From an uncultured Collinsella sp. (GTDB taxonomy: Bacteria > Actinomycetota > Coriobacteriia > Coriobacteriales > Coriobacteriaceae), in the NCBI GenBank assembly GCA_902464035.1, contig CABQHT010000002.1, positions 1-64,000 of the forward strand: a stretch of 64,000 bases of DNA, read 5' to 3'. The position numbers and the translations under genes were made by a program. The notes beneath the pieces were generated by a model. The model had not been told where the DNA came from. It ran no database searches and saw only the letters and a list, made by a program, of their open reading frames with translations. Shown here piece after piece: positions 32,500 through 40,595 of the stretch (position 1 is the first letter of the stretch; each line of letters begins with the position of its first letter).

Positions 32500-33701
32500 C
32501 GCTCAAGCTGAGCCAGCAGCTCCTCAACGATCTCAACGGCATCGCCGACGACCTTGTACTGGGCGGCACCAAAGATGGGGGCATCCGGGTCCTCATTGAT
32601 GGCGACAATGCACTCCGCCCCACCGATGCCGGCGAGATGCTGGATAGCGCCCGAGACACCGATGCTCACGAGGAGCTTGGGCGAGACCGATACACCCGTC
32701 TGGCCAATTTGGTGGCGATACTCCAACCAGCCTGCCTCCACAATGGGACGCGTGCAACCAAGCTCGGCACCCAGGGCATCGGCGAGCTTTCGCATCAGGG
32801 GCAGATTCTTCTTGGAGCCGATGCCGCGGCCCACCACGACCAGACGCTCGGCATCGGCAATTGAGGCCTGCTGTCCCCACTCCTCGGCGGGAATCGAGAT
32901 CTCGACGCGGGCCTTAACGTCATCCGCAAGCACTACCTGGGTAATCGTGCCGGAGCGGCTATAGTCAAACTCGGGCGCCTTAAAGATGCCGGGGCGCACC
33001 GTTGCCATCTGAGGACGGTGGTTGGGGCAGATAATGGTGGCCATCAGGTTGCCGCCAAACGCCGGGCGCGTCTGCTGCAGCAGACCCGTCTCCGTATCCA
33101 TAGAAAGCACCGTGCAATCGGCCGTAAGACCCGTCTGCAAGCGCACGGCCACACCGGGCGCCAGCTCGCGACCAAAGGCGGTCGCGCCGTACAGAATGGC
33201 CTCGGGCTTGCGCTCGGCTACCAAATCGCAGATCAAGCGAGCGTAGACCTCCGCGTCGTTCTGACGCAGGCGCTCGTCACGACAGACCAGAACTTCGTCC
33301 GCACCGGCGCAAATCAGATGCTCCAGGTCCCCGAGTGAGCCCTCGGGGCTCATGCCGACCAGTGCCACCAGACGGCAGCCGCGGGCATCGGCAAGCTCGC
33401 GCCCCTTGCCCATGAGCTCGAAGGCCACGGATGCAACGGCATCGTGCTCGTCAGTCTGCACGAAGATCCAGATGTCTCGATATGCGTCAAGGTCTGCCGC
33501 GCCGGCGGCCTCGTCGCGCTCAATCGAGATGGCGTTGACGGGGCAGGCGTCGACGCACCCACCGCACAGGATACAGCCGTCGGTTACGCGGGCACAGCGA
33601 TTGGGGCGCTCACCCTCCACCACAATGCCGCCCGAGGCGCAGGCGCGAACGCAGCGACCGCAGCCGATACAGGCTTCGCTATCGATAATCAGCCCGCTCA
33701 T
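32496..33701 (-). CDS. etfA: Electron transfer flavoprotein alpha subunit with N-terminal 2[4Fe-4S] ferredoxin domain
   Basis: A 401-residue EtfA. Residues 1-60 form a ferredoxin-type domain with two complete CxxCxxCxxxC motifs (Cys11, 14, 17, 21 and 43, 46, 49, 53). Then comes the EtfA alpha/beta domain, and a C-terminal FAD-binding half with VVVGRGIGSKKNLPLMRKLADALGAE, RPIVEAGWLEYRHQIGQTG and SIGVSGAIQHLAGI. EtfA subunits with iron-sulfur domains occur in bifurcating or confurcating complexes, such as the lactate dehydrogenase complex of Acetobacterium (LctC). It directly follows etfB and the FAD dehydrogenase gene in the same operon. Confidence 0.92.
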   Translation of the reverse strand: MSGLIIDSEACIGCGRCVRACASGGIVVEGERPNRCARVTDGCILCGGCVDACPVNAISIERDEAAGAADLDAYRDIWIFVQTDEHDAVASVAFELMGKGRELADARGCRLVALVGMSPEGSLGDLEHLICAGADEVLVCRDERLRQNDAEVYARLICDLVAERKPEAILYGATAFGRELAPGVAVRLQTGLTADCTVLSMDTETGLLQQTRPAFGGNLMATIICPNHRPQMATVRPGIFKAPEFDYSRSGTITQVVLADDVKARVEISIPAEEWGQQASIADAERLVVVGRGIGSKKNLPLMRKLADALGAELGCTRPIVEAGWLEYRHQIGQTGVSVSPKLLVSIGVSGAIQHLAGIGGAECIVAINEDPDAPIFGAAQYKVVGDAVEIVEELLAQLER

Positions 33702-34517
33702 CTATGCCATCCCCTCAATAATCTTGGCAAGTTTTACCGCCTGCTCGGACGCCGTTCCCTCAACGGCCTCGCACGTTTGGTCACGGTCGGGCACAAACGA
33801 GCGCACGACCTGCGTCGGTGATCCGGCAAGACCGCAACGCGCGGGGTCGGCGTTCACGTCGGCGGCACTGACCACGCGCACGTCCGCCTCCTCCGCCGCG
33901 CGAATACCGGCAATACTCGGCATACGCAACTGGCCAATCTCCTTGGCAGTCGTCATCGCGCACGGCATCTCAAGACACACCGTCTCCTCGCCGGCATCGC
34001 ATCCGTGAACGAGCGCCAGCGAGCCACACGTCGTAAAGCCCGCGCTTTGCACGCAGCTCACGTCGGTCACGCAGGGAATCTCAAAGGCACCGGCAAGCTC
34101 GGGACCAATCTGGGCCGTATCGCCATCCACCGCCATCTTGCCGCAGATGAGCAGGTCGAAGTCCTCGTCGAGTGCCTCGATGCCGCATTTGAGAGCATAG
34201 GTGGTCGCCAGGGTATCGGCACCTGCAAAGGCGCGATCGGTCAGCAGCAGCGCGTCGTCGGCGCCTCGAGCGATGCAGTCGCGCAGCAGCGACTCGGTCG
34301 CGGGGATGCCCATCGACACCACCGTCACGCGCACATCCATGCCAAAGCCGATAAAGTCGTCCTTCAGCGCCAGCGCGCATTCCAAAGCGCTCGCATCAAA
34401 GGGATTAATGACCGCCTGCTTGCCATCGCGCACGATGGTATTGGTCTTGGGGTCCATCTTGACCTCGGTGCTGCCCGGCACGGCCTTGACGCACACCACC
34501 ATATGGAAATCGCTCAT
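33702..34517 (-). CDS. etfB: Electron transfer flavoprotein beta subunit
   Basis: A 271-residue EtfB: MVVCVKAVPGSTEVKMDP at the start, INPFDASALECALALKD, and RGADDALLLTDRAFAGAD near residue 85. GKMAVDGDTAQIGPELAGAFEIPCVTDV near 125 is the family core. In confurcating enzymes this subunit holds the second FAD where NAD(H) reacts. The start is ATG 34515-34517 (AAGGGGG nine bases upstream); a GTG two codons earlier overlaps the upstream stop. The stop is directly adjacent to the etfA start. Confidence 0.92.
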   Translation of the reverse strand: MSDFHMVVCVKAVPGSTEVKMDPKTNTIVRDGKQAVINPFDASALECALALKDDFIGFGMDVRVTVVSMGIPATESLLRDCIARGADDALLLTDRAFAGADTLATTYALKCGIEALDEDFDLLICGKMAVDGDTAQIGPELAGAFEIPCVTDVSCVQSAGFTTCGSLALVHGCDAGEETVCLEMPCAMTTAKEIGQLRMPSIAGIRAAEEADVRVVSAADVNADPARCGLAGSPTQVVRSFVPDRDQTCEAVEGTASEQAVKLAKIIEGMA

Positions 34518-34519
34518 CT

Positions 34520-36121
34520 TCACGCGCCCCCTTTCTGGACGAGCTCATCCAAGAGCTTCTCCGAAAACAGGTTGCCGCGACCCAGCTGCCCGTCGGGATC
34601 GAGCTGGAGCTTGAGCCGCGCCGACTCGACCATGGCCTCGTGACCGTACATCGTCTCTAAGAAGCCCGCCTTGATCTTGCCGACGCCGTGCTCGGCAGAA
34701 ACGGCACCGCCCATAGCCGTTACCTCCGCAGCCCACTGGGCAAACAGCTCGCCACCGCGACGGTAGTCCTGCGCGTCGCGCGGCAGGATGTTCACATGCA
34801 GATGGTTGTTACCGATGTGCCCCCAGGCAGCAGATTCAAGCCCACTTTCGGCTAACGTGCGGCGATAGAGCGCGACAACGTCCGCCAGGCGCGCATTGGG
34901 CACCGACATGTCCGATCCCAGCTTGGTGATGGTGGGGTCGGTGCGGCGACGCTCGTCGATAAGCATATTGACGCTCTCGGGCACCGCATGACGGAAGAAT
35001 CGCTGGCGTTCGCGATCGACCTCGGTGCGCGCGACCCAGGTCGCATCGTCACGACCGCCCGCAAGCTCCAGCACCCAGCCCAAGTGATACAGTTCCTCAG
35101 TCGCCTGCTTCTCGTCATCGCAATCGAGTTCCACGTAGACGCAGACCTTGGCCTCTTTGTCGAGCGCCGGCAGCGAGGCAAACGCCGTCGACTGCTCGCG
35201 CTGGCGGCGCAGGATATCCAGGGCTCCGGTATCGAAATACTCAATGGCCGCGGCATGGGATAGGACGGGACGCACGGAATCGGTAAAGGACACCGCCTTG
35301 TCCTCGCTATCGAAAAAGCAACTCACACCCCATACGACCGAAGGTGCCGCCTGCAGGGCGATCTCGAGCTCGGTAATGACGCCGAGCGTGCCGCATGCAC
35401 CGATAAAAAGATCGATGGCGTCCATATCGTCCGCAACAAAATAACCAGAGGCATTTTTGGTCTTGGGCATGGTGTAGTCAGGAAGATCAAGCTCGAGTGT
35501 ATGACCCTCTGCCGTCACGAGCGACAGGCGGCGGCCCTGGGCAAAAGCCTTGCCGCGCTGAAACTCAAGCAAATCGCCATCAGCCAGCGCGACGTGGAGT
35601 CCCGTGATATGCGGGCGCATGGGACCGTAAGCGTAGCTGCGGGCGCCGGAGGCGTTGCATGCCGCCATGCCGCCCAAACAGGCAGATGCCTCGGTGGGAT
35701 CGGTGGGAAAGAACTGCTCGGGGGACTCTTGGAACTCCTCGTAGGCCTCAAGCGATGCCTGGTCCCAACCAGCGGTCGGCAGTACCTTCTTGCTCAGCTG
35801 CTTACGCAGCTCCGAGAGCACAACGCCCGGCTCCACGCGCAGCAGATATTGGCCTTGTTCATCGCAGCGAAGGCCCAAGTAGCGATTCATACGGGAAGTA
35901 TTGAGGATATGCCCACCGTGGGGCACGGCACCGGCGGCAAGGCCGGTTCGGGCGCCCTGAACCGTTACCGGGACACGCTCGGCATGGAGCGTTTCCAAAA
36001 CGGCACGGACCTCGTCTTCCGTTGTCGGAAACGAGATGCTCGATGCTTCGCCCGATGCGCGAGATTCATCGCGGCCATACTCCTCGAACTCGTCGGTGAA
36101 GGGTTTAATGGTTGCAGACAC
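34520..36121 (-). CDS. FAD-linked 2-hydroxyacid dehydrogenase (lactate dehydrogenase/GlcD type)
   Basis: A 533-residue flavoprotein of the GlcD/D-lactate dehydrogenase class. Residues 30-215 are the FAD-binding PCMH domain (VTVQGARTGLAAGAVPHGGH, then CLGGMAACNASGARSYAYG). The C-terminal FAD-linked oxidase domain contains AAWGHIGNNHLHVNIL and EHGVGKIKAGF with the active-site histidines. Directly followed by etfB and etfA, the likely complex oxidises lactate, or another 2-hydroxyacid, and uses Etf to send electrons to NAD+ with ferredoxin input. The start is GTG with AAGGGGGAG upstream. No lactate permease gene is adjacent. Confidence 0.85.
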   Translation of the reverse strand: MSATIKPFTDEFEEYGRDESRASGEASSISFPTTEDEVRAVLETLHAERVPVTVQGARTGLAAGAVPHGGHILNTSRMNRYLGLRCDEQGQYLLRVEPGVVLSELRKQLSKKVLPTAGWDQASLEAYEEFQESPEQFFPTDPTEASACLGGMAACNASGARSYAYGPMRPHITGLHVALADGDLLEFQRGKAFAQGRRLSLVTAEGHTLELDLPDYTMPKTKNASGYFVADDMDAIDLFIGACGTLGVITELEIALQAAPSVVWGVSCFFDSEDKAVSFTDSVRPVLSHAAAIEYFDTGALDILRRQREQSTAFASLPALDKEAKVCVYVELDCDDEKQATEELYHLGWVLELAGGRDDATWVARTEVDRERQRFFRHAVPESVNMLIDERRRTDPTITKLGSDMSVPNARLADVVALYRRTLAESGLESAAWGHIGNNHLHVNILPRDAQDYRRGGELFAQWAAEVTAMGGAVSAEHGVGKIKAGFLETMYGHEAMVESARLKLQLDPDGQLGRGNLFSEKLLDELVQKGGA

Positions 36122-36466
36122 GCGAACTCCCCCTTTAGCTAACTACAGTGTTTGCAGGGAGATGTTACCGCATCGTTTCGTCGACGTGTTCGAGACCGTC
36201 TCCATAATTGGCGTTTTTTACGTTCGTGCAATTCGGCGAACGGCAAGGCTTCCTCGGCAGACGATGCTTTTGACACATATCGCCCCGCCGTCGCCGACCG
36301 CTCGATTGTCGCTCGAAAAAAGTTGAAGTAATTTTTCCCACCTTTTACCTGCGGAGATGTCAATCCGTCAAGCATTTGGTCAGAAATTGGTCAAGTAGCG
36401 GCTGATACGGTCGGCATCGACAGCCAAAACCGATAGAAGTTTGGCCCCAGAAGCAGGGAGGTTCCC
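36122..36466. other. Divergent spacer between the dehydrogenase-Etf operon and the secreted-protein cluster
   Basis: 345 bases without a gene. On the minus strand TTGCAC (36226-36231) and ATTATG (36203-36208) lie 17 bases apart, a reasonable promoter for the dehydrogenase operon. On the plus strand a direct repeat TTGGTCA-GAAA-TTGGTCA near 36377-36394 precedes the next gene and could be a regulator site. No structured RNA was recognised. Confidence 0.4.
36203..36231 (-). promoter_or_regulatory. Candidate promoter of the dehydrogenase-Etf operon
   Basis: TTGCAC (-35, minus strand, 36226-36231) and ATTATG (-10, 36203-36208) with 17-base spacing. Each box deviates from consensus at one or two positions; the leader would be about 75 bases. 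Confidence 0.4.
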
Positions 36467-36763
36467 ATGGCATATTACTGGCCCCAGTACGGCGTCGCCA
36501 TCGAGGTCGACGACGATCCCTATCTCCTGCCTTTCGACGAAGAGGCGTTCCCCGATACGGCGGTCTACCACGTCACCACCGATGTTATCTGCGACCCCGA
36601 GTCGTTCTCGGCGCTCGCCCACCACATCGCGCGTATCCACGACATCGAGCTCCCTCACGACTTTGACGAGCTCATCTACTCGCGCCGCCTGATGCTTCAC
36701 ATGCTCTTTGGAGCGGACCCGTCCACGTTCGCACGTGTCTACACCACCAAGGACGCCGCATGA
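36467..36763 (+). CDS. Small acidic cytosolic protein, unknown
   Basis: A 98-residue protein with a good RBS (AGGGAGG). It is rich in Asp, Glu, His and aromatic residues (MAYYWPQYGVAIEVDDDPYL, YHVTTDVICDPESFSALAHH, HDIELPHDFDEL). There is no signal peptide or transmembrane helix. I do not recognise a family; the mixed alpha/beta pattern suggests a small folded protein. It overlaps the next gene by four bases (ATGA), so it belongs to the envelope-protein cluster that follows. Confidence 0.65.
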   Translation: MAYYWPQYGVAIEVDDDPYLLPFDEEAFPDTAVYHVTTDVICDPESFSALAHHIARIHDIELPHDFDELIYSRRLMLHMLFGADPSTFARVYTTKDAA

Positions 36764-37269
36764 GTGCGAAGAAGCCGCCCCGCCTCGCAGGACTGGGGCG
36801 TCGCAAGAAACTCGTCGTTGTCTGTCTGGCTATCGTCTGCGCCCTCATCGCCGTAGGGCTATACGCCTGGCAGTCGCAGCCCGTGCCCGAAGCGGGTGCC
36901 TCAGTCACGACGGCAGAGGGTAAATCGCGACAAGAAATCCAAGATGAGCTCGATGCCATCGTCCGCGACAACATGATGACGATTTCGGTCGCGCCGGTCG
37001 CTCAGCTACAGGAGGACGGCAAGCTGCGCGTCAACGTGCAAAACGTCCAAGACAATAAATTTCCCCAGCGATTCCGCGTCATCCAAAACGACGAGACCAT
37101 GTACGAATCCGGTGTGGTCGAGACCGGCAAGACAATCGAGACGTGCCCCGCCGGCGACATCAAAGAAGGCGAGGCATACATCGAGATCCAGGCACTCGAT
37201 GCCAAGACCCTCGACAGCCACGGCAATCCGACACGTGTCAAGGTACGGGTTGAGCAAGCCGAGAACTAG
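36760..37269 (+). CDS. Membrane-anchored extracytoplasmic protein, unknown
   Basis: A 169-residue protein. A basic N terminus (KKPPRLAGLGRRKK) is followed by one transmembrane helix at about residues 18-37 and then a 130-residue outside domain (EIQDELDAIVRDNMMTISVAP, MYESGVVETGKTIETCPAGDI). There is no lipobox. The outside part has an alternating strand pattern, perhaps an immunoglobulin-like fold. It is coupled to the upstream 98-residue gene through an ATGA overlap and is followed by three secreted proteins. Confidence 0.68.
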   Translation: MSAKKPPRLAGLGRRKKLVVVCLAIVCALIAVGLYAWQSQPVPEAGASVTTAEGKSRQEIQDELDAIVRDNMMTISVAPVAQLQEDGKLRVNVQNVQDNKFPQRFRVIQNDETMYESGVVETGKTIETCPAGDIKEGEAYIEIQALDAKTLDSHGNPTRVKVRVEQAEN

Positions 37270-37359
37270 CTTTTTCGGCCGACGCGGCACCGCACGCAAT
37301 TCACCAGCATTCGTCCAATCATCGCGGGGACGGCCCGCGGCGAATAGAAAGGAACGACC

Positions 37360-37959
37360 ATGGACATCACCAGGAACATGAACGGAGCCAGAGCGCTCGT
37401 CGTGGGCGCAGGGCTCGCGCTCGCGCTCGCAATGGGCGCCGCCCCGACGCCAGCTCTGGCAGCCGGGCGCGTTGGAACCACGAAAGTAATGGTCAGGACC
37501 GAGATCGACAACGTAGAGTTCAAAGTTCCGACGGTTATTCCCTTCGTCGCCAAGGCCGACGGCACGCTTCAGGGCCCCTCAGAAGACGCGACCACCATCG
37601 ACAATCATTCGGCCTACGGTATCCATGTCACCAACATGAAGATCGACGCCATGAACACCTGGACCATTGCCGCCGACGCCAAGGCCGGAACCGCGCAGAA
37701 TTCCATCGACTTTAAGGTCGGCCCCGACGGCGCACTCCAGAACGCCAGCGCCGCAATGCAGGAGACGGGCCTCGATCTTTCCAAGAATGCAGCCTTCGAC
37801 ATGGGCTACCAGGGCATTGCCGGCGGCACGGACAAAATTAAGCTCAAGACAAGCGGAAACGTCGCCCGCGTCACGCGCGACATCTTCCGCGTAACCGGCG
37901 AAGGCGATCAGGTTGCAACGATCACCTGGACGGTCGAGCCCGGTGCGCACACGGCATAA
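37360..37959 (+). CDS. Secreted protein with Sec signal peptide, unknown
   Basis: A 199-residue protein. The signal peptide has the hydrophobic core ALVVGAGLALALAMG and a probable cleavage after PALA near residue 34. The mature part is beta-rich, with Gly, Ala and Thr (TWTIAADAKAG, GNVARVTRDIFRVTGEGDQ, ITWTVEPG). WTV and WTI pairs recall cell-surface beta domains such as WxL, but the motif is not complete. The RBS GAAAGGAAC is clear. The end overlaps the next gene by 17 bases in another frame. Confidence 0.7.
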   Translation: MDITRNMNGARALVVGAGLALALAMGAAPTPALAAGRVGTTKVMVRTEIDNVEFKVPTVIPFVAKADGTLQGPSEDATTIDNHSAYGIHVTNMKIDAMNTWTIAADAKAGTAQNSIDFKVGPDGALQNASAAMQETGLDLSKNAAFDMGYQGIAGGTDKIKLKTSGNVARVTRDIFRVTGEGDQVATITWTVEPGAHTA

Positions 37960-38224
37960 GGCCGTCGCCCTGGCCGCCGCCGTCAGTATCCTAGCGTTTG
38001 GGCCAGCCATGGCCTTTGCCCAGCAAGAACAGGCGCAGGCCGCCACGCAGGTGACGGTCGACCTCTCGGAGCTCGACCGCGGCAACTGCAAGGAACCGTT
38101 GGCACAGACAGACGACAGACGATGGCTCTTGGCAGCAGGCGCCACGGCAGCAGGCGCGGGAACCGCCGGCCTCGGTCTGCACATCAAACGCAGCCAGAAA
38201 CGAAACACGGACAGGCCGCACTAA
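37943..38224 (+). CDS. Small secreted protein with sorting-signal-like C terminus
   Basis: A 93-residue protein starting most likely at GTG 37943 inside the end of the upstream gene. It has a signal peptide (basic MRTRHK, core AVALAAAVSILAFGPAMA, cleavage near AFA-QQ). The short mature part contains SELDRGNCKEPLAQTDD, followed by a hydrophobic stretch of about 18 residues and a basic tail (KRSQKRN). LAQTDD plus hydrophobic plus basic residues is the layout of an LPxTG-type sortase signal, but the motif is degenerate and no sortase gene is in the window. Translational coupling with the upstream secreted protein is likely. Confidence 0.6.
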   Translation: MRTRHKAVALAAAVSILAFGPAMAFAQQEQAQAATQVTVDLSELDRGNCKEPLAQTDDRRWLLAAGATAAGAGTAGLGLHIKRSQKRNTDRPH

Positions 38225-38242
38225 ATTAGCTAAGGAGACCCC

Positions 38243-39673
38243 ATGGCATCGAAGAACCTTTTGCCCGTCGTCGCACTCTGCGGCGCGCTCGCAACCGGAA
38301 CGCCTGTCGCCGCTTGGGCGACTCCCGTCATGGCAGACTCCTTACCAGCAGCCCTAAGCTCCGCACCAAATCCGTCGAGCGCCATTGCGTGCAAGCGTTT
38401 TTCGTTCGCACAGGCCGCAATCTCAACCTCGGGATGCCTTCGTCGTAATACGGACGGCTCGATAGTCGTGGATATCAATCGTTCGAACAAGGCAAACGGC
38501 TCCCAGGCGGGGTGCGCCGTCTGCACGTGGCGCTCGATTGTGCTCGATGCAGATGGCGATCCGTGCGATTTGGGGTTGCGCATCGATATCGCTTCGGTCG
38601 ATGACTCGGCGAACGGAGCGAAGGTCGCCTTCGACGGTGCGTTTTTCGAGAAAGGAGGCGGTATATGTCTGGGCTGCGCCGCCGCGAATGCAGACGATGT
38701 GCAGCCCACCCTCTCATTCACGGCATCGCTGCGGCTGACCAAGGCGGGCACCGATGCCATCGCGGCGGGAGAAGCATCCCTGCTGTTCTACGCCGCCAGT
38801 ACCGAAGACACAGACATTCATTTCGAGAAGCCGGCCGGATCGCTCAGCCTTACGCGCGGGACGGAGGCAGGCCCTATTGAAATCGATGCCCACGCGCAAA
38901 GCAGGCAACGCATTCTTGCCGACCCGGCGCTTCTCGAGATGGAGTGGAACGGATCCGGAGCCGTCGGGATTGTCCCCTCCGCGCTTGACGCCAAGACGCT
39001 CCCCTCAAACGACGAACCCATCAACGCAACCATACAAGAAGAGAGCACGGACAAAGAAGCAGGTGCGGGCGACACGCCGTCGCCGACAAACAGCGTCCCA
39101 GCTTCTTTCGAAGCACCAAATGAGCCCGCTACCGGTCCAAACGATCCCGAGCTCGCGGACAGTCTGGAGCTTGCTGGTCCTCAGGAGATCGATGAAGGTA
39201 ACTGCTGCGTGCTTGCCGCCCTCGACCACACAGAGGTCATCGATGCTGCAAACATCGAAGTTGCCGCCGCCAATCAGCCCGTCCGCAAGTCGGCCATCAT
39301 CGCATTTCCCGAATCCATCGAAGTCGTCTATTTGCCATCGGGCGAGGTCGTGGCCCCAACGCTGCTCACCTTGTTGGGCGCCAAGAATACTCGAAACGAA
39401 ATTAAAAAGGTCACGGTTGTCGACCCTGCAACCACCGCTAAACTGCGTCTATACGCCGTTGCCCCAGACGGAGGCAAGACCTTGGAATTCGATGGCGACA
39501 CACTTCTAGCCTGGCGACGTCTGGACATTATGCAAGACGTCTCGTATCAGATCGAACTCGAAGGGTTTGATCGTGCCCGCGATGCCAATATCATCGCCGC
39601 GGCTATTGAATCCCCGCAGCGGCTTATGACACTGCGCTTTGACTACTACCCCTATGTCCCGACAACCACCTGA
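38243..39673 (+). CDS. Large secreted protein, unknown
   Basis: A 476-residue protein with a signal peptide (core LLPVVALCGALATG, cleavage near residue 31) and clear RBS (AAGGAG). The mature part has an N-terminal domain with paired cysteines (CKRF, SGCLRRN, GCAVCTW, GICLGCAA). It then passes through an acidic low-complexity linker near residues 255-305 (EESTDKEAGAGDTPSPTNS) to a beta-rich C-terminal domain. EIDEGNCC in this domain echoes ELDRGNCK in the small protein upstream. No anchor is visible. Cell-surface adhesion or matrix function is possible but not shown. Confidence 0.68.
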   Translation: MASKNLLPVVALCGALATGTPVAAWATPVMADSLPAALSSAPNPSSAIACKRFSFAQAAISTSGCLRRNTDGSIVVDINRSNKANGSQAGCAVCTWRSIVLDADGDPCDLGLRIDIASVDDSANGAKVAFDGAFFEKGGGICLGCAAANADDVQPTLSFTASLRLTKAGTDAIAAGEASLLFYAASTEDTDIHFEKPAGSLSLTRGTEAGPIEIDAHAQSRQRILADPALLEMEWNGSGAVGIVPSALDAKTLPSNDEPINATIQEESTDKEAGAGDTPSPTNSVPASFEAPNEPATGPNDPELADSLELAGPQEIDEGNCCVLAALDHTEVIDAANIEVAAANQPVRKSAIIAFPESIEVVYLPSGEVVAPTLLTLLGAKNTRNEIKKVTVVDPATTAKLRLYAVAPDGGKTLEFDGDTLLAWRRLDIMQDVSYQIELEGFDRARDANIIAAAIESPQRLMTLRFDYYPYVPTTT

Positions 39674-39696
39674 GGCTTAAATGCTGCGCATCATTC

Positions 39697-39722
39697 CTAA
39701 TACCACTTATATAACGTATTAG
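39697..39722. promoter_or_regulatory. 7-bp inverted repeat before the DUF554 gene
   Basis: CTAATAC (39697-39703) and GTATTAG (39716-39722) flank an AT-rich 12-base spacer. It lies 70 bases upstream of the DUF554 start and could be an operator for that gene or a weak end point for the secreted-protein transcript. Confidence 0.35.
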
Positions 39723-39791
39723 ATGAGTCGCGATGTGCCTCGCATTTCGTTCTGCTACGATTGCCACGTTGGCATCAATACAGGAGGGCTC

Positions 39792-40508
39792 ATGCCGGGC
39801 TTGGGAACAATCATCAACGTTGCGCTTTTAGTTGCGGGCGGTCTTTTGGGATTAGCGGGCGGCCGCTTCATTACACCGCACATCCAAGACACGCTCATGA
39901 AAGCATCGGGGCTGTGCGTCCTGTTTATCGGCCTGGGCGGCACCATGCAAAAGATGCTCATCATCGATGGAAAGGCGCTAGCGACCACCGGTACCACCAT
40001 GCTCATCGTCTCATTTGCGCTCGGTTCGCTCATCGGCGAGGCCATCAACTTGGAGGCCGCCATCGAGAACCTTGGCGAATGGCTCAAGCGCAAGACTGGC
40101 AGTGAGGGCGATAACAAGTTCACCAACGCTTTTGTCTCGACTTCACTCACCGTGTGCATCGGCGCCATGGCCATTGTGGGATCGATCCAGGACGGCCTGC
40201 TCGGCGACTGGTCAACGCTTGCCCTCAAGGGCGCACTGGACTGCATCATCGTCTGCACCATGACGGCCTCGCTTGGCCGCGGCTGCATCTTCTCCGCCCT
40301 GCCCGTCGCCGTGTTCCAGGGGACGATCACGTTGTTTGCCGGCGCGCTCTCCCCCATCATGACCACAGCTGCCCTCAACAGCCTTTCGCTCGTAGGTTCC
40401 ATGCTCATCTTCTGCGTCGGCGTCAACCTCATCCGTCCTCAGACCTTCCGCACGGCCAATATGCTTCCCTCCGTCGTCATCGCCGTCATCTACGCCCTCC
40501 TGTTCTAA
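39792..40508 (+). CDS. DUF554 family membrane protein
   Basis: A 238-residue protein with six or seven hydrophobic helices, the typical DUF554 (YdfK-like) pattern. PGLGTIINVALLVAGGLLG opens it, then MKASGLCVLFIGLGGTMQKML near 35, TNAFVSTSLTVCIGAMAIVGSIQDGL near 105, and a C-terminal FCVGVNLI. Its function is unknown in the literature. ATG 39792 has AGGAGG upstream. It is likely monocistronic; the next gene has its own -10-like TATGAT at 40554. Confidence 0.85.
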   Translation: MPGLGTIINVALLVAGGLLGLAGGRFITPHIQDTLMKASGLCVLFIGLGGTMQKMLIIDGKALATTGTTMLIVSFALGSLIGEAINLEAAIENLGEWLKRKTGSEGDNKFTNAFVSTSLTVCIGAMAIVGSIQDGLLGDWSTLALKGALDCIIVCTMTASLGRGCIFSALPVAVFQGTITLFAGALSPIMTTAALNSLSLVGSMLIFCVGVNLIRPQTFRTANMLPSVVIAVIYALLF

Positions 40509-40595
40509 ATCTATCAACGCATCGGTATCTCGAACATCTGTTTGATGCTGTGCTATGATATGAGGTCACCGTAGCTGCGTTCGAGAGGAGGAGCG

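Noticed and set aside
36122..36466. Lactate-responsive regulator gene between the dehydrogenase operon and the secreted cluster
   Set aside because: No open frame with codon bias or RBS in this spacer.
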